From NCBI GenBank assembly GCA_022827275.1, contig JAJDTG010000020.1, positions 1 through 64,000 on the forward strand: 64,000 nucleotides of DNA, read 5' to 3'. Shown here one piece after another: positions 25,236 through 34,852 of this stretch. The stretch's first letter is position 1, and the number at the start of each line of letters is the position of its first letter. The position numbers were made by a program, and so were the translations under genes. A model generated the notes under the pieces. It did not search any database. It worked only from the letters and a program-made list of their open reading frames with translations, and was not told where the DNA came from. The stretch comes from Candidatus Dadabacteria bacterium (GTDB taxonomy: Bacteria; Desulfobacterota_D; UBA1144; Nemesobacterales; Nemesobacteraceae).

Positions 25236-25790
25236 TTGAAGAAAACAGTCGCTGTTATAGTTTCCGCGATAATTCTTTTCGCATGGGGAGCAGTGTCATG
25301 GATGGTTCTTCCATGGCACCAGATGGTAGCTAATCAATTTACCAACGAATCCGAAGTTGCCGAAACCATAGAGGCAAATGCCCTGGAACCGGGCATTTAC
25401 TACCTGCCGTTCTCGCATAAGGATCACAAGGCAGGGGAAACTGCCGCTTTCGTAAGCGCCCTCCCCCAAGTCTATCCCCCCAGCATGGTAAATCAGCTTC
25501 TGATCCAGTTCGTCGGCGACCTCGTAAGCGTTCTGATCGTTATCTCTCTGCTCTCCCAGACAGCCGGCCTGAGTTACTGGGGACGGGTAGGGTTTGTCGC
25601 CTTAGTAGGAGCAGCTATAGGTTTTATAAGTCATTTTCCTTACTGGAACTGGTTTGGTTTTCCGACTTCCTATGTAACGGTCATTGTCATTGACAGTCTC
25701 GTCGCTTGGTTCCTGGCAGGACTAATGATAGCAAGACTGGTCGCAAAAAACACGAAAAAAGTGACCTCCAGGATAAATGTTATCGGTTAA
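25236..25790 (+). CDS. Small membrane protein of unknown function
   Basis: 184 residues. An N-terminal hydrophobic segment (about 5-27, with 'FAWGAVSWMVLPWH') is followed by a periplasmic-looking stretch of about 65 residues containing 'EPGIYYLPFSHKDHKAG'. Three further helices fill residues 90-170. I recognise a resemblance to small uncharacterised inner-membrane proteins but cannot name a family. The start is TTG at 25236 with GGGGGAA seven bases upstream. A near-consensus promoter lies about 60 bases upstream, so expression is probably strong. Confidence 0.7.
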   Translation: MKKTVAVIVSAIILFAWGAVSWMVLPWHQMVANQFTNESEVAETIEANALEPGIYYLPFSHKDHKAGETAAFVSALPQVYPPSMVNQLLIQFVGDLVSVLIVISLLSQTAGLSYWGRVGFVALVGAAIGFISHFPYWNWFGFPTSYVTVIVIDSLVAWFLAGLMIARLVAKNTKKVTSRINVIG

Positions 25791-25822
25791 CACTAAAGGC
25801 ACAGACCCCAAACACTGAATCC

Positions 25823-27439
25823 TCAGCGCTCGCCGGATGTGGAATGGTCCACAAATTCGACTCTGCTGAAGTAAAGGAAATTCAGGCGGTCAGGTTCAAG
25901 CCCTTTTACGTACGGCTTGATCATATTCTGCTGAACGGAGTTAAGATAAGGAACTATCGGAACACCGGTTTCCACAAGAATTCTCTGGGCACTGTTGTAA
26001 AGGTCCCTTCTTTGCCCGCGATCCAGAATCCCGGCTGCCTTCTCCACTAATCGATCATACTCCGGATCGCACCACCTGGTACGGTTATTTCCGCTTCCGC
26101 ACTCAAAGAGATTCATGAAATTGTGAGGGTCAGGGAAATCCGCCTGCCATCCGGCTCTGAATACGGGCGGAGGATTCGTTCTGAGAGTGCTTAGATAGAC
26201 TGTCCATTCCTGGTTCACGAGCTTGACTTCAATGCCAAGATGCTCCTTCCACATGCCCTGGAACGCCTCGGCCACAATTCTGTTGTTTCCGGTATCCGGA
26301 TAAAGAAAAGCGGTCTTCGGAAAATTCTTTCCGCCCGGATAGCCGGCCATTTCAAGAAATTCCCTCGCCTTCTGTGCATTAAACGAAATACCGATCCGGG
26401 GATTGTGGGCAAGCATGTCGATCGGTATCCATGAAGTTACGGGCACCCCGGCCCCCTGGAGAAGTCCCGCGAGGCTTTCCCTGTCTATCGAACTTGCGAA
26501 AGCTTTTCTCACCAGAAGGTTGTCAAACGGAGGTTTTTTAGTGTTAAACCCTATGTAGTTGTTCCTGAAAACCACGCTCTGTTTAAAATCCGGGAGCTTA
26601 ATAACCCTTGGAATCTCAAGCAGGGGAATTCCCTTGCTGTCGAGAAAATCCAGTTCCCCGCTTTCATAAAGGGCGAGGGTGGATACAGGATTCTCGTTCA
26701 TTATCATCTTTACCTTCTTAGCACTTTTGGGTTTCTCCCCCCAGTAGCCTTCATACTCCTCGATAAGAACTTCCTTATGATGCTTCCATTGTTTTAATCT
26801 GTAAGGTCCCAGAGTTACTATGTTCTCAGCTTCAGTCCACCTGGTTCCGTACTTCTCAACAATATCCTTTCTCATCGGAAAAGTTGACATGAAAGTGACT
26901 AGGCTCAGAAAATAGGCCCTCGGCTTTTCAAGGGTAACAATAAGAGTATGTTCATCCGGGGCTTTTACCCCGACTTTGCCGAAATCCTTTATTTCCCCCG
27001 AGTTGAATTTCCTGGCGTTTTTTATGTCAAAAAGAAAATAGGCGTAGCTTCCGGCAGTTTCGGGCTTAAGAATTCTTTTCCATGAATAAAGGAAATCCCG
27101 GGCTCGAAGCGGCACTCCGTCCGTCCAGAGGACTTTTTCCCTTATTTTAAAGGTATAGGTCCTTCCATCCTCGCTTACCCGCCAGCTTCTCGCAAGAGCG
27201 GGTACCGGCTCGTATTTTTCATCAAACGCCGCGAGACCGTCCATTATGTTCTCTATGATTGTAAAAGATGTGACATCGGTAGCGAGAGACCAGTCAAGCG
27301 TGGGAGGCTCGGTGCCGATATTTATGTTAAGCGTGTCCTTGCGGGAAATATCCACGGCGTCCGGGGCTCTGTTCCCAGAACCGCAGGAAATGAAAAGAAG
27401 AATGCAGAAAATCGGAAGAAATTCTTTCGATCTTTTCAT
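25823..27439 (-). CDS. OppA-family peptide/oligopeptide-binding lipoprotein
   Basis: 538 residues. Lipoprotein signal with lipobox 'LLFISC' (cysteine about residue 19). Family 5 solute-binding domain: 'LNINIGTEPPTLDWSLATD', 'VPALARSWRVSEDGRTYTFKIRE', 'WTDGVPLRARDFLYSWKR', and 'VRKAFASSIDRESLAG'. The C-terminal part has 'VFRAGWQADFPDPHNFMNLFECGSGNNRTRWCDPEYDRLV', typical of OppA/MppA. It should capture peptides in the periplasm. No permease or ATPase genes adjoin it. It is followed on the same strand by three LivK-like proteins. Confidence 0.9.
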   Translation of the reverse strand: MKRSKEFLPIFCILLFISCGSGNRAPDAVDISRKDTLNINIGTEPPTLDWSLATDVTSFTIIENIMDGLAAFDEKYEPVPALARSWRVSEDGRTYTFKIREKVLWTDGVPLRARDFLYSWKRILKPETAGSYAYFLFDIKNARKFNSGEIKDFGKVGVKAPDEHTLIVTLEKPRAYFLSLVTFMSTFPMRKDIVEKYGTRWTEAENIVTLGPYRLKQWKHHKEVLIEEYEGYWGEKPKSAKKVKMIMNENPVSTLALYESGELDFLDSKGIPLLEIPRVIKLPDFKQSVVFRNNYIGFNTKKPPFDNLLVRKAFASSIDRESLAGLLQGAGVPVTSWIPIDMLAHNPRIGISFNAQKAREFLEMAGYPGGKNFPKTAFLYPDTGNNRIVAEAFQGMWKEHLGIEVKLVNQEWTVYLSTLRTNPPPVFRAGWQADFPDPHNFMNLFECGSGNNRTRWCDPEYDRLVEKAAGILDRGQRRDLYNSAQRILVETGVPIVPYLNSVQQNMIKPYVKGLEPDRLNFLYFSRVEFVDHSTSGER

Positions 27440-27529
27440 AGCAACAGTTTGAGAATCTCACCTCTTAACGATTGTCTTACAAAAACACTCCACAAAGCTT
27501 AAAGAGTCGAGCGTAATGTGCTGGCTTAA

Positions 27530-28672
27530 CTATTGCCCTATAACTTCGAATTTGCCGTCCTTTACTCTCGCAACAATCGGCTCGTAAACCGCATCCCCGT
27601 TACGGTCAAAATAGAATTCGCCTAAAAGTGTATTCAACCTGAGGTCGGCCATCGCATTGCGAATCGCCCGTGGATCGGTTGAAACAGCATTAGAAACAGC
27701 TTCGGCCAGTATATAGACCGAAACGTACGACAGCGCGGAAAAAGAACCGGGCTCACCGTCGTATTTTTCCCGATAATTCCTGAGAAATTTTCGATTTTCG
27801 GGAATGTCCACAGCGGCAATCCAGCTCGTAGAGGTAATTGAACCTTCGGCGGAACCGGGTTCAGCGTTATTCGCCGCCCTCACGACACCTATTGCAAGAT
27901 GAGTGATAATAAAAGGAACATCCGCTATCCCGAGCCGCCGCGCCTGGACCATAACCCCAGGCTGCTCAGGAGCCAAAGCAGAAACGAAGATAGCATCGGG
28001 GTCCGTATCCTTTATCCTGATCAACTGGTCGGTCAGGTCGGGGAATTGGCCGTCGCCGGACAGGTCAAAAAACTGCTCACTCACAATCGAGATGTCCTCA
28101 TACTTATCAATCTCCCGTTTCAGCAGTTCTAGATTGCTCTGCGAAAAAGCATCCACGCGGTTTGTTATCGCAGCCACTTTTCTGTAGCCAAATTCCTCCC
28201 TGATAACCCTGACCCCTTTCGGCACCAAACGCTCGACTGTAAGAGAACAGCGGAAGAGAAAATCGCTTTGGGTGCTGAGACCGCTCGCGGCAGAGGTGGG
28301 ACTGAGAACCAAAACTCCGTTCTGACCCAGGGCCGGAATAATTCTTTTCACCCCGCTTGAAGTATAGGGACCCAGTATGGCCACTACTTCACCCCGTTCA
28401 ATAAGTTTTCTGTACGCTCTTTCCACTCCATCCGGAGTACTTTCAGAATCCTCAAAGATGAACCTGATTTTCCTGCCGTCAGGCAGCAGCGATGCGTTAA
28501 CTTCTTCAAGAGCCAGATCCAGAGCATTTTTTAGATCAAAGCCCGCCGCACGCGGACCTGTGAGAGAAATGATGACGCCGACGGGAATCTCCTCGGTTTC
28601 ATCTTGAGCGCAGGAAAGAAAGCTGAGAACCATGGTTACTACAATCAACATGAGAGTAGCTATTTTTTTCAT
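27530..28672 (-). CDS. LivK-like branched-chain-type substrate-binding lipoprotein (copy 1)
   Basis: 380 residues. ATG 28672 is chosen over an upstream frame start at 28708 because it directly begins the lipoprotein signal ('KKIATLMLIVV...LSFLSC'). Periplasmic-binding family 6: 'IPVGVIISLTGPRAAGFDLKNALDLALEEVN', 'VVAILGPYTSSGVKRIIPALGQNGVLVLSPTSAASGLS', 'YRKVAAITNRVDAFSQS', 'ADVPFIITHLAIGVVRAA'. Such proteins bind branched-chain amino acids, amides, urea or aromatic acids, or feed sensors. It is one of three tandem paralogues that share the layout of the two upstream copies; the substrates are unknown. Confidence 0.87.
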   Translation of the reverse strand: MKKIATLMLIVVTMVLSFLSCAQDETEEIPVGVIISLTGPRAAGFDLKNALDLALEEVNASLLPDGRKIRFIFEDSESTPDGVERAYRKLIERGEVVAILGPYTSSGVKRIIPALGQNGVLVLSPTSAASGLSTQSDFLFRCSLTVERLVPKGVRVIREEFGYRKVAAITNRVDAFSQSNLELLKREIDKYEDISIVSEQFFDLSGDGQFPDLTDQLIRIKDTDPDAIFVSALAPEQPGVMVQARRLGIADVPFIITHLAIGVVRAANNAEPGSAEGSITSTSWIAAVDIPENRKFLRNYREKYDGEPGSFSALSYVSVYILAEAVSNAVSTDPRAIRNAMADLRLNTLLGEFYFDRNGDAVYEPIVARVKDGKFEVIGQ

Positions 28673-28800
28673 ATCAAGTGCCCCTTTGTTTCTGGTGACA
28701 TTTGCCATACGGACGGGTCAACTAAGAAGAAGGTGTGTTCCGGTCCTCTCTCCCCCCACTAAACACCTGAAGGCAAACTTATTGAACCGACTCAAACCGG

Positions 28801-29946
28801 TCATGGTTGGTCGAAAACCTCAAACATGCCGTTTTCTACTATTCCCACAATCGGTTCGTAAACCGCATCCCCGTAACGATCAAAATAGAACTCGCCTAAA
28901 ACCGTGTCCGCCCTGATATCGGCCATCGAATCGCGTATGGCTTCCGGGTTAGTTGAAGAAGCGTCGGCAATAGCTTCGGCCAATATGTGGGTAGCCGCAT
29001 AGGACAGTGCGGCGAAAGCATCGGGTTCGCCGTATTCTGCCCGGAAATTTCTAAGAAACCTGAGGTTCTCAGGCGTGTCGATGTCCGCAATCCAGGTCGT
29101 AAAGGTAATAGCGCCCTCGGCCGCATCTGCAGCTTCTCTTACATCATCTTGAGTAGCCAAGGTAATCAGAAAAGGAATATTCATATCCATTCCGAGTCGT
29201 CGCGCCTGAGCCATAATTCCTCTGCGGCCCGGACCCAGAGCCGATATGAAAAGAGCCTCGGGAGCAGGAACGGCATTTATTATGTCGGTTAACTGGCTGG
29301 TCAGGTCGGGAAGCGCACCGGTTGGTCGGGAATAAGCCTGCTCGCTCACGACCCTGACACCATGGTTTTCAAGCTCCTCTTTTACCTTTTCGTGGTTACT
29401 TGAGGAAAAAGCATCAGCTTCATTCACTATCGTGGCTACGTTATTGTAGCGAAGCCGCTCCCTAGTAATTCTTACGCCAGCCCGCACGAGCGGGTCGACG
29501 GTGAGGGACGCACGGAAGGCAAATTCGCTTCTGGCGCTGAGGCCGCGCGCCGCGGATGTGGGACTAAAAGCCACAACCTTGTTTTGCTGCGCGACCGGAA
29601 TGATTCTTTCGGTGGCGCTCGACGTAAAAGGACCGAGGACGGCGACCACTTCATCTCGCTCAATAAGCTTTCTGTAGGCTCTCTCGGCGCCGTCTGGGGT
29701 GCCCTCGGAATCCTCAACTATGAACCTGATTTCTTTTCCGCCAAGCAGTGGGGATTCGTTAATTTCCTCAAGGGCAAGCTCCATGCCGTTTTTCATCTGC
29801 AGGCCGTTTGAGGAAAGCGAACCGGTAAGGGGAACAACGACACCGACGCGAATCTCTTCGGTTTCGTTCTGGCCACAGGAAAAAGAACCGAAAAGCAGCA
29901 GCACAACGGCTCCGGCAGCAAACATAAATGCAGTTACTTTTTTCAT
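28801..29946 (-). CDS. LivK-like substrate-binding lipoprotein (copy 2)
   Basis: About 381 residues, clearly the closest relative of copy 1, with shared 'RVGVVVPLTGSLSSNGLQMKNGMELALEEIN', 'VVAVLGPFTSSATERIIPVAQQNKVVAFSPTSAARGLSARS' and the C-terminal 'DTVLGEFYFDRYGDAVYEPIVG'. Lipobox near 'LFGSFSC'. ATG 29946 follows GGAGGA. The paralogues differ mainly in the substrate cleft, so they may have different ligands. No cognate permease is nearby. Confidence 0.87.
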   Translation of the reverse strand: MKKVTAFMFAAGAVVLLLFGSFSCGQNETEEIRVGVVVPLTGSLSSNGLQMKNGMELALEEINESPLLGGKEIRFIVEDSEGTPDGAERAYRKLIERDEVVAVLGPFTSSATERIIPVAQQNKVVAFSPTSAARGLSARSEFAFRASLTVDPLVRAGVRITRERLRYNNVATIVNEADAFSSSNHEKVKEELENHGVRVVSEQAYSRPTGALPDLTSQLTDIINAVPAPEALFISALGPGRRGIMAQARRLGMDMNIPFLITLATQDDVREAADAAEGAITFTTWIADIDTPENLRFLRNFRAEYGEPDAFAALSYAATHILAEAIADASSTNPEAIRDSMADIRADTVLGEFYFDRYGDAVYEPIVGIVENGMFEVFDQP

Positions 29947-30039
29947 GTTAAAGTCCTCCAACAGACATCCGTTCTCCGGAAAAAGTACCCGTTCAAATGC
30001 TCAGGATCAAAACCGTGCTGACAGGCCTGAATAACGGGA

Positions 30040-31212
30040 TTACTCAAGGGTTTCAAACTTGCCGCCGCGGACTATCCTTACCACGGTGCTGTAGACCCCA
30101 TCGCCGTTCTCGTCGAAATAGAATTTCCCGAAAATGGTGTCCAGACCGGCTTGCGGACCATTCATCATCTGCAGGGCCGCCCTTATATCCTCAGAACTGT
30201 GGGTAGAAGCACGTGCGATGGCGGTGGCCAGTATGCGGGCGGAAGCGTAGGAACGCGCCGAGTACGCGTCAGGGTCTTCTTCGTATTTCGCTTTGTAGTT
30301 CGCGACGAATTCTTCGCTCTGTTTCGTGCTGTCGGCCGCCCAGTTCGTAACGGTAACGACCTTCTCGGTCGACCCCTCCATTTCCTCCTCAGCCTTCGCC
30401 ACGTCCGTTGCCGTGAGCACGATTACGATCAGGTAGGCTTCTATGCCCATCTCGCGGGCCTTGACTATTACCCCCTGGCGCCCCGGAGAAAGCGCCGAGA
30501 CAAACACCACGTCCGCATCTGAGTCCTTTATGGCGCGCAACTGCTCCGTGAGATCGGGAAGCTCGGCATTCTTTTCGCGGCTGAAGGTCTGCTTTGTCAC
30601 GATCTCAACGTCCGAGTGCTCATTTTTCATGAGTTCCTCAAGCACCTTGTCGTTGCTGCTCACAGAAAAAGTATCGTCTTCGTTGACTATGGTTGCCGCT
30701 TTGGAGTACCCCAGAACGTTTTTGGTCTTTTTTATCGCTTCGGGCACCAGTTTGTCCACGGTAAGGGAAGTGCGGAATATGAAATCGCCGGGTGCGGTGA
30801 TCCCGCTTGGACTCGCAACGGAGGTCGGACTTATGGCCACCACTGCGTTTTCGTTCGCGAGCGGGGCGATTCTTTTCGTCGAGCTGGAACTCCACGGACC
30901 GATTATCGCACTCACAGAGTCCTCGCCGATAAGCTTCCTGAAAGCCCTCTCCGCACCGTCCGGGATCCCTTCGGTATCCTCAAAGACCGGGCGGAGATCC
31001 GTCCCGCCGAGAAGCGCCGACGCATTGATCTCCTCTATGGCGAGTTCGACGCCTTTTTTCATGTTCCCCCCGAGCCCCTCTGACACTCCCGTAAGGGGAA
31101 AGGCGACGCCGACTGCAATCTCCTCGTCGCTATCCTCGTCGCAGGAAACAAGACCGAGGACCGCAACCGCGGCCACCACGGCAAAAAACAGAAGCACAGC
31201 TACTTTTTTCAC
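30040..31212 (-). CDS. LivK-like substrate-binding lipoprotein (copy 3)
   Basis: 390 residues. Lipobox 'LGLVSC', acidic mature N terminus, then 'IAVGVAFPLTGVSEGLGGNMKKGVELAIEEIN', 'VSAIIGPWSSSSTKRIAPLANENAVVAISPTSVASPSG' and the C-terminal 'LDTIFGKFYFDENGDGVYSTVVRIV', matching copies 1 and 2. More diverged than they are from each other by eye. GTG start with GAGG upstream. It lies just after the carboxylase operon on the same strand, which may contribute to its transcription. Confidence 0.87.
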   Translation of the reverse strand: MKKVAVLLFFAVVAAVAVLGLVSCDEDSDEEIAVGVAFPLTGVSEGLGGNMKKGVELAIEEINASALLGGTDLRPVFEDTEGIPDGAERAFRKLIGEDSVSAIIGPWSSSSTKRIAPLANENAVVAISPTSVASPSGITAPGDFIFRTSLTVDKLVPEAIKKTKNVLGYSKAATIVNEDDTFSVSSNDKVLEELMKNEHSDVEIVTKQTFSREKNAELPDLTEQLRAIKDSDADVVFVSALSPGRQGVIVKAREMGIEAYLIVIVLTATDVAKAEEEMEGSTEKVVTVTNWAADSTKQSEEFVANYKAKYEEDPDAYSARSYASARILATAIARASTHSSEDIRAALQMMNGPQAGLDTIFGKFYFDENGDGVYSTVVRIVRGGKFETLE

Positions 31213-31238
31213 TTTAAAGCAACCTCACTTTCTGATGA

Positions 31239-31730
31239 TTATTCACTATCGGAGAGGGCAACCAGAACAGAGTCCTTCTCAACCGTTTCCCCTTCCTTGA
31301 CCCTTATTTCCTTTACGGTGCCCGAAGCGGAGGCCTTAAGTTCGCTTTCCATCTTCATCGCTTCAACCACTATGACGCTGTCCCCAACCTCGACGCTGTC
31401 TCCCTGTTTCTTAAGGATTTTCACCACTCTGCTGTGCATCGGCGCCGTTATGTTAAGACTCCCGGTGCCTTCTGCCTGGGAGGCGTCTCTTCCGGAAACG
31501 GCTTCCAGTTCGTAGAGATCGCCTTCGTGGAAAACCTGTATTTTCTTTCCTTCCCTGAATATCCCTACGGTGATACTCTGGTTATCGACCAGAATCGAAT
31601 AGGTGCTTTCGTCTATACGCAGAAACTCTATTTCCTTCTGCTCATCGTCTATACTGAAAAGGCTCAGTCCTTCCTTCTCTTCGAAGCCTACCTTGTAGGT
31701 TTTGTTTCCCAGTTTGAAAGTGTACGTCAT
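31239..31730 (-). CDS. Biotin carboxyl carrier subunit of acyl-CoA carboxylase
   Basis: 163 residues. The C-terminal half is a biotinyl domain with the biotinylated lysine in 'VVEAMKMESE', framed by 'APMHSRVVKILKKQGDSVEVGDSV' and 'VKEGETVEKDSVLVALS'. The N-terminal half (about 90 residues) is a linker or interaction region. Its start overlaps the biotin carboxylase stop by four bases (ATGA). With the two upstream genes it makes a three-part carboxylase, most likely for propionyl-CoA or acetyl-CoA. Confidence 0.9.
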   Translation of the reverse strand: MTYTFKLGNKTYKVGFEEKEGLSLFSIDDEQKEIEFLRIDESTYSILVDNQSITVGIFREGKKIQVFHEGDLYELEAVSGRDASQAEGTGSLNITAPMHSRVVKILKKQGDSVEVGDSVIVVEAMKMESELKASASGTVKEIRVKEGETVEKDSVLVALSDSE

Positions 31731-33223
31731 AAGAGCGGATTCCCGGATACGCCGACCCTTCTGGCAAAAAGCTTCCAGCCCGAAGAAGAAGCGGTTTTCC
31801 CCTGCGCAATTTGGTTCGAGCCACCGTTCATGGCGACGGCGGCAGCCATGAGTATAACTTCAGGATCGGATTCCTCGGGCACCAGAAGTTCTGGGTGTCT
31901 TTCTATAAAACCCGTGTCAATCTGCGCCTTGCGGAACTCCGGGTCCCGCATCATTCTGATCAGAAATCCGAGATTGGTTCTCACTCCCAGAACCACGTAT
32001 TCCCTCAGGGCGGAAAGCATCCTGTCTACCGCATCCTCCCGGGAATTTCCCCAGACGACAAGCTTTGAGAGCATCGGATCGTAAAAAGACGTTATCTCGC
32101 AGCCGCTGTAAACGGACGAATCGTCCCTCACGCCCGGACCGCTGGGAGCACGCACGTAGTGAAGGGGGCCCGGCGAGGGAAGAAAGTTGGTGGCGGGATC
32201 CTCCGCGTAAACCCTGCATTCAAGAGCATGGCCCTGCATTTTTATGGAAGACTGCTTGAAAGGCAGTTTTTCTCCCGAAGCTATCCTTATCATCCATTTC
32301 ACTATATCAATTCCTGTGATCATTTCCGTGACCGGGTGCTCGACCTGAACTCTGGTGTTCATCTCCAGAAAATAGAAATTTTCCTCCTGATCCATTATGA
32401 ACTCGACCGTGCCGGCCCCGAAATAGTCAACCGCCTTCGCAATGCGAAGGGCGACTTCGCACATGTTTTTTCTCGTCTTCTGGCTTATGAATCCCGAGGG
32501 GGCTTCCTCTATCACCTTCTGGTGGCGTCTCTGTATCGAGCATTCCCGCTCGAACAGGTGCAGCAGGTTTCCGTGCCTGTCTCCGAGGACCTGGACTTCA
32601 ACGTGCCTCGGTTGCTGGATGAATTTTTCTATGAATACGGAGTCGTCTCCGAAAGAGGAAAACGCCTCGCTTCTGGCCATACGAAGGGATGATTCGAAAT
32701 TCTCCTTGGAATTAACGAGCCTCATTCCCTTTCCGCCTCCGCCCGCAGAAGCCTTTATCATCACCGGGTAGCCAATTTTCTTCGCCACCCTGGAGGCTTC
32801 AACATCTGATACGGCTCCCTCGGATCCGGGAACAAGGGGTATTTTCGCTTCTCTGGCTATTTTTCTCGCAGTTACTTTATCCCCCATAAGCCTTATCGCT
32901 TCCGCGGAAGGCCCTATGAAAACCACGCCCTCTTTCTCGCACAACTCGGCGAAGGCCTCGTTTTCTGAAAGAAATCCGAACCCCGGGTGTATGGCTTCGG
33001 CCCCGGACTTCTTGGCGGCCGCAACTACTTTCTCCCCGACCAAGTAGCTCTCAGAGGGCTTCGACGGTCCTATATGGTAAGCCTCATCCGCGAGCATAAC
33101 GTGAAGAGCGTCTCTGTCAGCGTCCGAGTAAACTGCCACCGTGGCAATTCCGAGCTCCCGGCAAGCTCTGATGATTCTTACCGCTATCTCTCCCCTGTTT
33201 GCTATCAGTATTTTTTTGAACAT
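31727..33223 (-). CDS. Biotin carboxylase subunit of acyl-CoA carboxylase
   Basis: 498 residues of the AccC/PccA biotin-carboxylase type, ending before a biotinyl domain. Seen: 'FKKILIANRGEIAVRIIRACRELGI', the ATP-grasp glycine loop 'KASAGGGGKGMRLV', 'EVQVLGDRHGNLLHLFERECSIQRRHQKVIEEAP', 'FYFLEMNTRVQVEHPVTEM' and 'CRVYAEDP'. It adds CO2 to biotin with ATP. Order carboxyltransferase, biotin carboxylase, carrier protein with a 16-base gap upstream and a four-base overlap downstream. Confidence 0.93.
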   Translation of the reverse strand: MFKKILIANRGEIAVRIIRACRELGIATVAVYSDADRDALHVMLADEAYHIGPSKPSESYLVGEKVVAAAKKSGAEAIHPGFGFLSENEAFAELCEKEGVVFIGPSAEAIRLMGDKVTARKIAREAKIPLVPGSEGAVSDVEASRVAKKIGYPVMIKASAGGGGKGMRLVNSKENFESSLRMARSEAFSSFGDDSVFIEKFIQQPRHVEVQVLGDRHGNLLHLFERECSIQRRHQKVIEEAPSGFISQKTRKNMCEVALRIAKAVDYFGAGTVEFIMDQEENFYFLEMNTRVQVEHPVTEMITGIDIVKWMIRIASGEKLPFKQSSIKMQGHALECRVYAEDPATNFLPSPGPLHYVRAPSGPGVRDDSSVYSGCEITSFYDPMLSKLVVWGNSREDAVDRMLSALREYVVLGVRTNLGFLIRMMRDPEFRKAQIDTGFIERHPELLVPEESDPEVILMAAAVAMNGGSNQIAQGKTASSSGWKLFARRVGVSGNPLL

Positions 33224-33239
33224 TTTCTCACCTGGCCGC

Positions 33240-34784
33240 TCAGAGCGGAATGTTCCCGTGCTTTTTCGGCGGAAGCGTCTGTCTTTTTCCGTTCAGCATC
33301 TCAAGCGCCGCTATCACTCTCGGTCTTGTGTCCTCGGGTTTTACGACCTCGTCTATGTAACCCAGGCTCGCGGCACGGTAAGGATTCGCAAAATTCTTTT
33401 TGTATTCCTCAATAAGCCTGATTCTCTCCGTGTCCGGATCGTCCGCGGCGGCTATTTCTCCCCGGGAAATTATGTTCACGGCCCCATCAGGTCCCATAAC
33501 CGCAATCTCCGCCGTGGGGTAGGCAAGGTTCACGTCTCCTCTTATATGTTTCGAGGACATTACGTCGTAAGCACCTCCGTAGGCTTTTCTGGTTATCACG
33601 GTAATTCTCGGAACTGTTGCCTCGCAGTATGCGTAAAGCAGCTTTGCGCCGTGCCTTATGATTCCTCCCCATTCCTGTGAGGTTCCCGGGAGAAAACCCG
33701 GTACGTCGACAAAAGTAAGAAGAGGGATATTGAAGGCGTCGCAGAACCTTACGAATCTGGCAGCCTTAACCGAAGCGTCTATGTCAAGACATCCCGCAAG
33801 CACCTTGGGCTGATTTCCAACCACGCCGACCGGCTGTCCGTTCATCCTTGCAAACCCTATCACTATGTTCTTTGCGTAGTGCTCCTGTACCTCGAAGAAA
33901 TACGAATGATCGACTATGGGGCGAATCACATCCAGTATGTCATAAGGCTTGTTGGGGTTATCGGGTATAAGCCCGCGAAGGCTCGTCTCCTTTCTGTCCG
34001 CGGAATCATCGCAGGGAATCACCGGCGGATCCTCCATGTTGTTTGAGGGGAGAAAACCGAGGAGTTCTTTTATTATTCCTATTGAGTCGTCGTCATCCTC
34101 CGAGGCGAAATGCGCAACGCCGCTTACGGAATTGTGAACCATGGCGCCGCCGAGTTCTTCTGAGGATACCTCTTCATGGGTAACGGTCTTGATCACATCA
34201 GGACCCGTGACGAACATGTAGCTTGTGTTTTTCGACATGATCGTGAAATCGTTCATTACCGGGGAGTAAACCGCTCCCCCGGCGCACGGACCCATGATCG
34301 CGGATATCTGAGGTATGACCCCCGAGGAGATCACATTTCGAAGAAATATCTCTCCGTACGCGCCGAGACTCTTTACCCCTTCCTGAATTCTCGCTCCGCC
34401 GGAATCGTTAAGCCCAATGATCGGTGCCCCGGTTGAAAGCGCCAGATCCATTATCTTGCATATCTTCTTTCCCTGTTCAAGCCCCAAGGAACCACCGAAA
34501 ACCGTGAAGTCCTGAGCGTAGACAAACACCTGGCGCCCATCAATCTTTCCGTAGCCCGTAACCACGCCGTCGCCGAGGATTCTCTTTTTCTCCATGCCGA
34601 AATCCGTGCAGCCGTGCAGGACAAACTTGTCGAGTTCAACGAAAGTATCCCTGTCAAGAAGTTCGGCTATTCGCTCCCGGGCCGTGTGCTTGCCCGAGTC
34701 ATGCTGTCTTTTGATTCTGGCTTCGCCGCCACCCAGGTTTGCCTCTTTTTCCTTATCTTCAAGAATTCTGACTTTTTCTTTCAT
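33240..34784 (-). CDS. pccB: Acyl-CoA (propionyl-CoA) carboxylase, carboxyltransferase subunit
   Basis: About 514 residues. Carboxyltransferase folds are shown by '[20 protein letters not shown]', '[13 protein letters not shown]', '[26 protein letters not shown]', '[22 protein letters not shown]', '[30 protein letters not shown]' and '[14 protein letters not shown]'. This single-chain form is typical of propionyl- or methylcrotonyl-CoA carboxylases; propionyl is favoured because of the B12 genes nearby but is not proven. ATG 34784 follows GGAG. First gene of the carboxylase operon. Confidence 0.9.
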   Translation of the reverse strand: MKEKVRILEDKEKEANLGGGEARIKRQHDSGKHTARERIAELLDRDTFVELDKFVLHGCTDFGMEKKRILGDGVVTGYGKIDGRQVFVYAQDFTVFGGSLGLEQGKKICKIMDLALSTGAPIIGLNDSGGARIQEGVKSLGAYGEIFLRNVISSGVIPQISAIMGPCAGGAVYSPVMNDFTIMSKNTSYMFVTGPDVIKTVTHEEVSSEELGGAMVHNSVSGVAHFASEDDDDSIGIIKELLGFLPSNNMEDPPVIPCDDSADRKETSLRGLIPDNPNKPYDILDVIRPIVDHSYFFEVQEHYAKNIVIGFARMNGQPVGVVGNQPKVLAGCLDIDASVKAARFVRFCDAFNIPLLTFVDVPGFLPGTSQEWGGIIRHGAKLLYAYCEATVPRITVITRKAYGGAYDVMSSKHIRGDVNLAYPTAEIAVMGPDGAVNIISRGEIAAADDPDTERIRLIEEYKKNFANPYRAASLGYIDEVVKPEDTRPRVIAALEMLNGKRQTLPPKKHGNIPL

Positions 34785-34852
34785 TGGATATACTCCAGAC
34801 CCACTCACAGTTAAAAACGGATTAGTGAATCATAACACGCAGAGGCGCCGTT

